A DNA stretch of 64,000 nt from Mitsuokella multacida DSM 20544 (GTDB taxonomy: Bacteria > Bacillota > Negativicutes > Selenomonadales > Selenomonadaceae): contig NZ_GG697142.2 of assembly GCF_000155955.1 (NCBI RefSeq), positions 485,325 to 549,324 on the forward strand, given 5' to 3'. A model generated the notes under the pieces. That model did not search any database. It was not told the DNA's origin and saw only the letters and a program-made list of their open reading frames with translations. How positions within the stretch are numbered: the stretch's first letter is position 1; every line of letters starts with the position of its first letter. Below are positions 24,885 to 31,940 of the stretch, one piece after another. The position numbers were made by a program, and so were the translations under genes.

Positions 24885-24927
24885 CGCAAGCGCTTGATAG
24901 AAAAAATGTATGGCACAAGTTAAGATA

Positions 24928-24963
24928 TAAGCATTTCACATTGTGGAGCAGAGCGCTTAAAAT
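24928..24963 (+). promoter_or_regulatory. Promoter of the gene at 25001
   Basis: TTCACA (24935-24940), 17 bases, TAAAAT (24958-24963), with ATAAGCAT upstream. Third member of the family at 16866 and 23120. Confidence 0.65.
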
Positions 24964-25000
24964 GAGGATATCAAGAAGCGAATGTACAGGAGGATTTTGA

Positions 25001-25219
25001 ATGGCAAGAACATGTTTGGCAGAGCGACAGGAACGAGAACGATTCAATCCAGATGTCTGCCAGCGCGAGCTCGCTGCGCTGCCGGACGATGCGGCGCGTC
25101 TCTGCTTCCTCAGGCGCCACCGACGCAGGCTCATGGATGACCTGCATGTAGCACAGGAGAAACTCGCGTGCATCGACTACATGATTTACGAACTGGAGCA
25201 GAAAAGACTTGACCGGTAG
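25001..25219 (+). CDS. Small helical protein, MerR dimerisation-like
   Basis: This is a 72-residue highly charged protein. The C-terminal helix (RRRLMDDLHVAQEKLACIDY) resembles the coiled-coil end of MerR regulators, but there is no DNA-binding domain. AGGAGG lies 7 bases before the ATG, and a member of the shared promoter family lies directly upstream, so it is probably expressed. It might be a small regulator or a structural piece of the system; I do not recognise a family. The small membrane protein at 25285 follows. Confidence 0.6.
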   Translation: MARTCLAERQERERFNPDVCQRELAALPDDAARLCFLRRHRRRLMDDLHVAQEKLACIDYMIYELEQKRLDR

Positions 25220-25284
25220 ATGCTACCGGATGATATCGTTGGAGTATGGGAGCAAGCGAGGTCTTGTTCCGGGAAGGAGAATCT

Positions 25285-25518
25285 ATGGTGTTGCGTAAAG
25301 GAAGGCAGGACTGGCATGGCTGGCTGGCCGGTGCACTGGTCCTTGCAGGGCTCATCTACGCTTGGCTCTGCTTCACGTGTGTGCTGCGGCAGGGGCATAT
25401 CCCCGAGGACGACTACGTGCGCATGACGCAGGAGATCGTGCGCCAGAGCTTGCCCGACGACGCCAGACCGGCTGGCTGGGAGCGCTCGGTGCGGGAGATG
25501 CGGGAGGTGCGTCCATGA
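25285..25518 (+). CDS. Small single-pass membrane protein
   Basis: This is a 77-residue protein with one transmembrane helix (WLAGALVLAGLIYAWLCF, about 12-29) and a charged soluble end. GGAAGGAG lies upstream of the ATG. Its stop overlaps the start of the DUF4405-like gene by four bases (ATGA), so they are translationally coupled and probably form a complex. No known family is recognised. Confidence 0.7.
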   Translation: MVLRKGRQDWHGWLAGALVLAGLIYAWLCFTCVLRQGHIPEDDYVRMTQEIVRQSLPDDARPAGWERSVREMREVRP

Positions 25519-26177
25519 GATATTTATTGGACATCCTGATGCTGATGATGCTCATCTTTGAGATGACGTTCTTCTATCTGCCACCCGTGCTACATGAAGT
25601 CATGGGGGTGGCCTTCTTGCTGCCCGTCTGCTGGCATTTTGCGCTCAACCGCCGCTATGTCGCGTCGCTGGGGCGCGGGCGCTGGAACGGGCCGCGCCTT
25701 GTGCGGCTCCTGCTGAACATCTTGCTCGTCGTTTCGTGCCTTGTGACCATTGTTAGCGGCTGCCTGACGTCGAGTGTGCTGTTTGCCGACGTCGTGCCGT
25801 TCTCGCTGCGCAGCAATCCTTCTCTCTATCAGCTGCACAGCACGGCGGCGCGCTACTTCCTCGTGCTGGCGGGGCTCCATCTTGGCTGGCATCTGCCGGC
25901 TTGGTGGCAGCGCTGGCTGCATGCGGCGGGCATCACTGCGCGGCCGCTGCCGGCGCGGATGCTCCTGCTCGGCCTCGGGGGGCTGCTCGGGGCGGGCGGC
26001 ATCTACGCGGCGCAGCAGGACCTGCTCATCGAGCGCCTGCAGGGCGCGCATATCTTCATGGCACCGGCACTCTCGTATAGCGGCGCTGGCTACGCGTTGA
26101 CGCAGGTCGGCATCATCATCGTATTCGCAGAAATCGGTTGGCTTTTATCGCTTTGGAAAGGAGCGCGCTTGAAATGA
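25515..26177 (+). CDS. DUF4405-like membrane cytochrome
   Basis: This is a 220-residue protein with about five transmembrane segments. Histidines are placed in helices as in b-type cytochromes: VLHEVMG, VCWHFALNR, LHSTAARYF and LHLGWHLPAW. This pattern fits DUF4405, a family reported as a flavinylation-associated cytochrome. It could carry electrons from the membrane quinone pool to an extracytosolic flavoprotein. The stop overlaps the start of the Tat flavodoxin gene by ATGA, so the flavodoxin is the likely partner. A broken copy of the same gene pair is at 30611-31271. Confidence 0.75.
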   Translation: MRYLLDILMLMMLIFEMTFFYLPPVLHEVMGVAFLLPVCWHFALNRRYVASLGRGRWNGPRLVRLLLNILLVVSCLVTIVSGCLTSSVLFADVVPFSLRSNPSLYQLHSTAARYFLVLAGLHLGWHLPAWWQRWLHAAGITARPLPARMLLLGLGGLLGAGGIYAAQQDLLIERLQGAHIFMAPALSYSGAGYALTQVGIIIVFAEIGWLLSLWKGARLK

Positions 26178-26842
26178 ATCGCATGAATCGCAGAGAATTC
26201 TTGAAAATGGGTGGCATGAGCATGATGGCTATGGTCCTCGGAGGCTGCGGCCTGTCGTCATTGACGGGGCAGCCGTCGGGCAGTGCCGCGGCTGATGATG
26301 CTGGCACGTCGTCTTCGGCAGCTTCCGCAGGTGCTGTGGCAGCGGGCGGCAAGACGCTCGTCGTCTACTATTCGGCGACGGGGCGCACGGAGCGCGTGGC
26401 CAAGGTCATCGCCAAGGAACGCCAGGCCGACATCATGAAGCTCGTGCCGAATCCGGACTACACGGAGGCGGACCTCGACTACAACGATAAGAGCAGCCGC
26501 GTGAGTCGCGAGCACGACGACGCCTCGTTGCGCGAGAAGATCCAGCTGCAGAAGGCGGTGCCGGACAACTGGGCGTCGTATGACACGATCTTCCTCGGCT
26601 ACCCGATCTGGTGGGCCATCGCGGCCTGGCCGGTCGATGCCTTCGTCAAGGCCAACGACTTCACGGGCAAGAACGTCGTGACGTTCGCGACGGCCTACAG
26701 CTCGCCACTCGGCAACAGCGGCAAGCTGCTCGCCGAGATGGCCGGCGGCAAAGGCAACTGGCAGGACGGCACGTGCTTCACGGGCAGCCTTGACGACGCC
26801 AAGGTCGTGGAGTGGGTCCGCTCGCTGAACGCAGCAAAGTAA
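26174..26842 (+). CDS. Tat-exported lipoprotein flavodoxin
   Basis: This is a 222-residue protein. The leader NRMNRREFLKMGG has a twin-arginine motif, and MVLGGCG gives a lipobox cysteine near residue 25. A Ser/Ala linker leads to a complete flavodoxin domain: VVYYSATGRTERVAK (phosphate loop), YPIWWAIAA (flavin loop), and a final loop ATAYSSPLGNS. A flavodoxin with FMN must fold before export, which fits Tat. It is coupled to the haem-type membrane protein at 25515 by a 4-base overlap, so an external electron carrier is likely. GGAAAGGAG lies 9 bases upstream. Confidence 0.9.
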   Translation: MNRMNRREFLKMGGMSMMAMVLGGCGLSSLTGQPSGSAAADDAGTSSSAASAGAVAAGGKTLVVYYSATGRTERVAKVIAKERQADIMKLVPNPDYTEADLDYNDKSSRVSREHDDASLREKIQLQKAVPDNWASYDTIFLGYPIWWAIAAWPVDAFVKANDFTGKNVVTFATAYSSPLGNSGKLLAEMAGGKGNWQDGTCFTGSLDDAKVVEWVRSLNAAK

Positions 26843-26852
26843 ACGGAGACAG

Positions 26853-26897
26853 AAAAAACCACTTGTGCGGGCCGCGCTCGCAGGCAAGTGGTTTTTT
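26853..26897. terminator. Bidirectional terminator
   Basis: AAAAAACCACTTG pairs with CAAGTGGTTTTTT around a 19-base loop. A near copy follows the duplicated flavodoxin at 31282-31325. Confidence 0.85.
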
Positions 26898-26915
26898 ACT
26901 GGGCAATAGGTGCGA

Positions 26916-27049
26916 TCATTTCTCGTCCGTGCCGTCGCCGTCATAGCTGGGCAACAGATCACTCGTATAGGGAATCTTGCCGGACAGGACGTCGCGGTAG
27001 AAGCCCTGCCTTCCAGGCGATGTAGTCGATGGCTTCCTGGATGGCGGCA
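26916..27049 (-). pseudogene. MerR regulator, C-terminal remnant
   Basis: The minus strand matches the last 40 or so codons of the intact MerR gene at 31344-31769 with a one-base insertion near 27010. It breaks off in GGATGGCGGCA (27039-27049), where the sequence changes to a recombinase tail. Confidence 0.85.
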
Positions 27050-27090
27050 TGACTGTGGTATTCCGGGATGGGACGAATATGGATGTGTGA
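27039..27090 (+). pseudogene. Serine recombinase tail, third remnant
   Basis: The frame DGGMTVVFRDGTNMDV and a stop is the natural end of the recombinase seen at 7600 and 11607. It is joined to the MerR remnant through an 11-bp sequence, GGATGGCGGCA, common to both genes. Confidence 0.75.
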
Positions 27091-27112
27091 TATTAGACAC
27101 GTAAGCTCATTG

Positions 27113-28062
27113 TCAACTTTTTTTCGCATAGTCCCTTGGTGTTACTCCATAATACTCGCGAAACGCCTTGTAAAAATTGCTCGTGTTGCTATAGCCTACC
27201 ATGCTCGAAATTTCTTCCACGGACAGGTCGGTGCCTTTGATAAGGATTGCCGCCCTGTCCATTCTCTTTTCCAAGACAATTTCCGAAAATTTTTTCCAAT
27301 CCTTTTGGAGAGGAGAGAGGAGATGTAATTGGGATGATAAGAAAAATGCTCGGCAATATCCCTTAATGTGACGGATTCGGGATGAGAGTTGATGTATTGA
27401 ACGATTCTGTCTTCCAGTGCTTCACCTGCGGGCATAAACTGTTGAAGCCGATATTGTCTGGCGATATAGAGGAATAACGACAGCACCATGGGTTTTAGTA
27501 TTTTTTGCGTATCTTCCTTTTTGTCGGCATACTCCAACACCATGATTTCCAACAGGCTACGAACGGGTGAAACCTTTTCAAAGGACAGGTGAATAAACTC
27601 ATCGGAAAACTTATCCGTACGCGGATCGAGGAAAAAACGAAACATATTCGCATCCATAGATAGTGCCGACAGATATTCGCGGAAGAAGGTGTCTTTCTTG
27701 ATGTGGACTCCAATCATGATGATGTCTTCTGTCTCGCTGTCACCTCTGAGTGCATAGCCGCTGAAGGGCTGACCGATGTAGCAGTCTCCCTCGCGTACCG
27801 TGATGAGATTGTCAAACTTGGCACTTAGGGCGTTGTAATCCATTTGATAGGCGTAGTCGATAAAGAAGAAGTCCTGACGGTGGAATGGTTCCTCGATGTG
27901 GTTCCCCTTGAATACCACGACCATAATATCCTCCGCAGGGTCGCCCTGCCATTGGGACATCTTATCCTTCGCGCCGTTTAGTTCGAACTCCCGAAACTCC
28001 CAGTTCAAGTTCGCCCAATCGCGCCCTAACTTGTCTATGGCCAGCGTCAGCAGCTTGTTCAT
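27113..28062 (-). pseudogene. AraC-family regulator with frameshift
   Basis: The first 260 or so residues have an N-terminal cupin-like sensor and the first half of the AraC DNA-binding domain (VTLRDIAEHFSYHPNYISSL). At a run of six A and four T (about 27278-27287) the frame slips. The second helix-turn-helix, with EEISSMVGYSNTSNFYKAFR and the end YYGVTPRDYAKKS, continues in another frame to a stop at 27113-27115. One extra base in the run would restore a normal AraC protein. So this is a recent pseudogene, a sequencing error or a slippage switch. It is divergent from the DJ-1 gene at 28260. Confidence 0.8.
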
Positions 28063-28100
28063 GATGGTTCACCCCTTTATTGTCTCCAATCATACCACAT

Positions 28101-28112
28101 AATCTTAAGATT
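28101..28112. promoter_or_regulatory. 12-bp palindrome between AraC and DJ-1 genes
   Basis: AATCTTAAGATT is a perfect palindrome in the divergent gap, just before the direct element GATTTACCA. Possible operator. Confidence 0.4.
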
Positions 28113-28133
28113 TACCATAGAACATATTAAAAT
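28109..28133 (+). promoter_or_regulatory. Candidate AraC site 1 (DJ-1 gene)
   Basis: GATTTACCA, 7 bases, ATATTAA is repeated with identical spacing at 29199-29223 before the Fe-ADH gene. Since the two genes flank one AraC gene, these are likely its sites; inferred from repetition. Confidence 0.45.
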
Positions 28134-28259
28134 TCACTAGCGACAGAGGAAAAAGGGCGTGCTAATATATGGGCATATCGGGCGAGCGGCCTTCGCTCTA
28201 TGGTAGTCACATTGTGGGATAAGATGGATTTGATGTAATCTTGCGAGGAGGAGATTCTC

Positions 28260-29129
28260 ATGAAAAAGATTTTATTGTTCATGTTGGCCTTGATGCTTAT
28301 GGTGCCGACATTATCCGCCGAGGCAGCATCCAACGAGGCAGCATCCAAAGGGAAGGTTTTGCTCGTAGCCTCCAGTACGAACACGCTCACGTTGAAGGAC
28401 GGAAAGGTTGACCCGACGGGCTATTTCCTTGACGAATTGGCGGTGCCTAGCATGCGTCTGATCAAGGAGGGCTATGAAGTCGTTTTGGCTACGCCAAAGG
28501 GCGATATTCCCGTCATGGACAAGGTTTCCAACAATGTCGCTCTGTTCCATGGCAACCAAGCCGCTCTTGACGAGGCATTGGATTTTGTACAACACGACCC
28601 CGTTATGCTCCATCCCATCAAAATTAAGGATGCTATCGCCGAGGGGCTCGATAATTATGCAGCCGTTTATGTCCCCGGCGGTCATGCACCGATGAACGAT
28701 CTTATGCAGGACAAGGATTTTGGCAAGGTGCTTAGGTATTTCCATGAAAAGGGCAAGCCGACTGCCTTCCTGTGCCACGGCCCGATTGCTTCCCTTGCGG
28801 CTCTTGATGACCCGGCAGGTTATCGCAAGGCTCTTGTGTCCGGTACTTTTGACGAGCAAGCAGAGAAAAGCAAAAACTGGCAGTATGCCGGTTATCGCAT
28901 GACGATTTACTCCAATGCCGAGGAATATCCTGTTGAGGAGAATGTATTGAAAGGGAAATTGCCCTTCTATGTCGCCGATGCGTTGCAAATTGCCGGTGGC
29001 ATCGTGGAACACGCGCCCTTGAACGAAGGCCATGTTGTGCGTGACCGCGAACTTATCACGGGACAGAATCCGGCATCCGACCACATGATTGCCGAGGAAT
29101 TGGTAAATGCTTTGGCCGAAAAACATTGA
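28260..29129 (+). CDS. Exported DJ-1/PfpI-family protein
   Basis: This is a 289-residue protein with a signal peptide ending near AEAAS (residue 23). A DJ-1/Hsp31-type domain follows: VLLVASSTNT, GYFLDELAVP (with the conserved Glu), YVPGGHAPMND, and the nucleophile in FLCHGPIAS. Relatives include Hsp31-type glyoxalase III enzymes that detoxify methylglyoxal; export is unusual. A tandem GAGGCAGCATCCAA duplicates five residues (EAASN) right at the cleavage site. GCGAGGAGG lies upstream of the ATG. AraC lies divergent, and the Fe-ADH gene follows. Confidence 0.88.
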   Translation: MKKILLFMLALMLMVPTLSAEAASNEAASKGKVLLVASSTNTLTLKDGKVDPTGYFLDELAVPSMRLIKEGYEVVLATPKGDIPVMDKVSNNVALFHGNQAALDEALDFVQHDPVMLHPIKIKDAIAEGLDNYAAVYVPGGHAPMNDLMQDKDFGKVLRYFHEKGKPTAFLCHGPIASLAALDDPAGYRKALVSGTFDEQAEKSKNWQYAGYRMTIYSNAEEYPVEENVLKGKLPFYVADALQIAGGIVEHAPLNEGHVVRDRELITGQNPASDHMIAEELVNALAEKH

Positions 29130-29198
29130 TGATGTTGTCGTCTACGCCAGTCGTTTGCCGGAAGTAAAAAATATATCTCTGGCAGGACATTCCCAAAG

Positions 29199-29223
29199 GA
29201 TTTACCACGATAGATATTAAGAT
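29199..29223 (+). promoter_or_regulatory. Candidate AraC site 2 (Fe-ADH gene)
   Basis: GATTTACCA, 7 bases, ATATTAA, matching 28109-28133 in about 19 of 25 positions. It lies about 100 bases upstream of the Fe-ADH start. Confidence 0.45.
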
Positions 29224-29314
29224 ATAGCGTCGAAATTGCCAGCGGAGGGCGCTATACTTGAAACGTAAGTTGAACACATCAGCAAAGTATAAATATCGTA
29301 TGGAGGTTTTCAAG

Positions 29315-30478
29315 ATGAAAGACTTTGTTTTTGACATGCCAACCCGTGTGCTTTTCGGAGCCGGTCAGTTGGGCGCTCTGCACGAGCAGAAGCTCCCCGG
29401 CAAAAAGGCGCTGATCGTCACGTCCAACGGGCAGTCGGTCAAGAAGTATGGCTATCTGGCCCGCACGGAAAAAGAGCTGGAGCTGGCCGGTGTGGAGCAT
29501 GCCCTGTTTGATGAGATCCGCTCCAACCCCACCCGTGAGAACGTCATGGACGGCGCAAAGGCGGTGAAAGAAAACGGCTGCGATTTCGTGGTGGCTCTGG
29601 GCGGCGGCTCTGTCATGGACTGTACCAAATGCATTGCGCTGATGGCGGCGAACCCCGGTGACATCTGGGACTATTCCCTCAGTAGCCAGGGCGGCAAGCA
29701 GACCCCTCCCTTTGACGCCATCCCCATTGTGGCGATCACGACCTCTGCCGGAACCGGCAGCGAAGTGGACATGGCTGCGGTGATCTCCAACAACGCCACA
29801 AAGGAAAAGACCGGCATCTTCTTCCCCTCCATGTTCCCGACCCTCTCCATTGTCGATTCCGACCTGATGATGAGCGTGCCGCCGAAATTTACGGCCTATC
29901 AGGGCATGGACGCTTTCTTCCATGCTTCGGAGAGCGTCATCAACAAGAACGAGCATGTTGTGGCAGAGATGTTTGCGCTGAAAGCCATCGAACTGGTCGC
30001 CAAATATCTGCCCATTGCCTACAAGGACGGAGCCAACAAAGAGGCCCGTTACTATATGGCGATTGCGAACACGCTGGCAGGCTATTACATGAACTGCACC
30101 TCCGCCCACACGATGGAGCACGTTATGGGCAGCTATCACGAGAATCTGGTTCATGGCGCAGGGCTGATCATGATCGCCCACGCCTACTATGATTTCTTTG
30201 CGGAGCGTCAGGCTGCCGAGGAGCCGATGATCAAGATGGCGCGGGCGATGGGCGTGAAGGACCCCAGTTCCGGCAAAGACTTTATCCGCGCTCTGGACGC
30301 TCTGCTGGAATCCATCGACTGCGCCGACCTGAAGATGAGCGAGGCCGGGATCACCAGGGAAGAAATGAAACTGTATCCACAGCGCGTCCACGAGGTGCTG
30401 GGCGGAGATATTACCGCCGATCCGCTGCCGCTGTCCGATGAAGATTACCTGGAAATCTATGAGAAGTCTTTCCGGTAA
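29315..30478 (+). CDS. Iron-containing alcohol dehydrogenase
   Basis: This is a 387-residue group III alcohol dehydrogenase, from a different branch than the paralogues at 16957 and 31941. Motifs: RVLFGAGQLGALHEQ, the NAD loop GGGSVMDCTK, TSAGTGSEVDM, and the metal-binding MDAFFHASES, HTMEHVMGSYHENLVHGAG. It should reduce aldehydes or oxidise alcohols with NAD(H). I chose the ATG at 29315 because ATGGAGG lies about 9 bases before it; earlier in-frame ATGs lack a site. The codon use differs somewhat from its neighbours. A terminator follows. Confidence 0.92.
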   Translation: MKDFVFDMPTRVLFGAGQLGALHEQKLPGKKALIVTSNGQSVKKYGYLARTEKELELAGVEHALFDEIRSNPTRENVMDGAKAVKENGCDFVVALGGGSVMDCTKCIALMAANPGDIWDYSLSSQGGKQTPPFDAIPIVAITTSAGTGSEVDMAAVISNNATKEKTGIFFPSMFPTLSIVDSDLMMSVPPKFTAYQGMDAFFHASESVINKNEHVVAEMFALKAIELVAKYLPIAYKDGANKEARYYMAIANTLAGYYMNCTSAHTMEHVMGSYHENLVHGAGLIMIAHAYYDFFAERQAAEEPMIKMARAMGVKDPSSGKDFIRALDALLESIDCADLKMSEAGITREEMKLYPQRVHEVLGGDITADPLPLSDEDYLEIYEKSFR

Positions 30479-30534
30479 ACAGAGGGCACAGGCGAGGAAG
30501 CAGCAGAGCTTGCAAAAAAGGGCATCTGGCTATC

Positions 30535-30580
30535 AAAAATCTCCTGCTGGACATCTAAGGTTTTGGCAGGAGATTTTTAG
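30535..30580 (+). terminator. Terminator after Fe-ADH
   Basis: AAAAATCTCCTGC pairs with GCAGGAGATTTTT around a 20-base loop. Confidence 0.8.
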
Positions 30581-30610
30581 TTTATTACGGGAAACGAGAG
30601 AGGTGAAGCC

Positions 30611-30752
30611 ATGAGATATCTATTGGATGTGTTGCTCTTGATGATGCTCGTCTTTGAGATGACGTTCTTCTACCTGCCGCCTGTGCTGCATGAGGCCGTG
30701 GGCGTGGGCTTGCTGCTGCCGATCATCTGGCATCTCATGCGCAACCGCCGCT
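30611..30752 (+). pseudogene. DUF4405-like gene, N-terminal remnant
   Basis: The first 46 or so codons of a second copy of the cytochrome gene at 25515 (MRYLLDVLLLMMLVFEMTFF and the LHEAVGVG helix) are present. At 30750-30752 the sequence jumps into the linker of the downstream flavodoxin, losing about 0.6-0.7 kb relative to the intact pair. The two parts are in different frames. Confidence 0.85.
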
Positions 30753-31271
30753 TCCGCAGGTGCTGTGGCAGCGGGCGGCAAGACGCTCGTCGTCTATTAC
30801 TCGGCGACGGGCCGCACGGAGCGCGTGGCCAAGGTCATCGCCAAGGAGCGCCAGGCCGACATCATGAAGCTCGTGCCGAATCCGGCCTACACGGAGGCGG
30901 ACCTCGACACTCATGACAAGAACAGCCGCACGACCCGTGAGCGCGACGATACCTCGCTGCGCGAGAAGATCCAGCTGCAGAAGGCGGTGCCGGACAACTG
31001 GGCGTCGTATGACACGATCTTCCTCGGCTACCCAATCTGGTGGTCCATCGCGGCCTGGCCGGTCGATGCCTTCGTCAAGGCCAATGACTTCACGGGCAAG
31101 AATGTCGTGACGTTCGCGACGGCCGGCATCTCGCCACTCGGTAACAGCGGCAAGCTGCTCGCCGAGATGGCCGGCGGCAAGGGCAACTGGCAGGACGGCA
31201 CGTGCTTCACGGGCAGCCTTGACGACGCCAAGGTCGTGGAGTGGGTCCGCTCGCTGAGCGCAGCAAAATAA
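30750..31271 (+). pseudogene. Flavodoxin lacking its Tat leader (duplicate)
   Basis: From GGKTLVVYYSATGRTERVAK to the end, this is a complete flavodoxin domain about 95 percent alike to the one at 26174, including YPIWWSIAA. The signal and ribosome site were lost in the deletion, and the upstream reading frame is out of phase. An in-frame ATG at 30690 lies within the out-of-frame cytochrome part and has no evident ribosome site. It might still give a cytoplasmic flavodoxin, but I treat it as a pseudogene. Confidence 0.7.
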
Positions 31272-31281
31272 GCAGAGACAG

Positions 31282-31325
31282 AAAAACCACTTGTGCGGGC
31301 CGCGCTCGCAGGCAAGTGGTTTTTT
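31282..31325. terminator. Bidirectional terminator (duplicate)
   Basis: AAAAACCACTTG pairs with CAAGTGGTTTTT; copy of the hairpin at 26853-26897. It separates the flavodoxin from the convergent MerR gene. Confidence 0.85.
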
Positions 31326-31343
31326 GCTGGGCAATAGATGCAA

Positions 31344-31769
31344 TCATTTCTCGTCCGTACCGTCGCCGTCATCGCTGGGCAGCAGATCGCTCTTGTAGGG
31401 AATTTTGCCGGACAGGACGTCGCGGTAGAAGCCCTGCTTCCAGGCGATGTAGTCGATGGCTTCCTGGATGGCGGCAATCTTCTCGTGCAGGGCCTCGTCC
31501 TTGCGGGCGAGCATCTGCTGGCGCGTGGGGATGGAGGGCACGCCCTCGAGGCAGAGCGCAAGGTATTTTTTCATCTCGGCAATCGTGAAGTCGCAGTTCT
31601 TGAGACAGTTGAGGCTCTTGACCCAGCCGAGGTCGTGCTCGTCAAAGATGCGATGGTTGTTCTTGTCGCGCTTGACATGGGGGATGAGTCCTTGGTTGCA
31701 GTAGAACTTCAGCGTCTCGTATTTCATATTGGCGGCTTCGCAGACTTGCTTCATAGTATATATCGGCAT
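31344..31769 (-). CDS. MerR-family regulator
   Basis: This is a 141-residue MerR regulator: MPIYTMKQVCEAANMKYETL (helix-turn-helix), LKFYCNQGLIPHVKRDKNNH (wing), RIFDEHDLGWVKSLNCLKNC, and a C-terminal coiled coil. It is of the one-component type that responds to small molecules such as aldehydes (compare AdhR/NmlR), but the usual conserved cysteine cannot be assigned with confidence. The ATG at 31769 is chosen by homology of the start. It is divergent from the Fe-ADH at 31941; the shared gap has a 19-bp-spacer promoter with a dyad, the hallmark of MerR control. A 3' remnant of a copy lies at 26916. Confidence 0.9.
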   Translation of the reverse strand: MPIYTMKQVCEAANMKYETLKFYCNQGLIPHVKRDKNNHRIFDEHDLGWVKSLNCLKNCDFTIAEMKKYLALCLEGVPSIPTRQQMLARKDEALHEKIAAIQEAIDYIAWKQGFYRDVLSGKIPYKSDLLPSDDGDGTDEK

Positions 31770-31833
31770 GATGAGATCAACTCCGTACGATAAAACGATA
31801 GAACAAAAAGAGAAAACTTTTTTTGAAATGTGC

Positions 31834-31864
31834 TTGACCGGTAGTAACAACCGGCTGATACACT
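31834..31864 (+). promoter_or_regulatory. MerR-type promoter of Fe-ADH
   Basis: TTGACC (31834-31839) and TACACT (31859-31864) are separated by 19 bases, too long for normal RNA polymerase. The spacer and the end of the -35 hold the inverted repeat CCGGT-AGTAACA-ACCGG. This is the typical MerR layout. Confidence 0.7.
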
Positions 31865-31940
31865 CAGTATAGAGCTTCCCGAGAGGGAATGGAAGTATCG
31901 ATTGGTTACCGGGCAGCCGGCAAGAATAGGAGAGAGAAAA

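Noticed and set aside
28320-28348. Tandem GAGGCAGCATCCAA repeat in the DJ-1 gene as a regulatory repeat
   Set aside because: It is in frame, adds five residues at the signal cleavage site, and has only two units.
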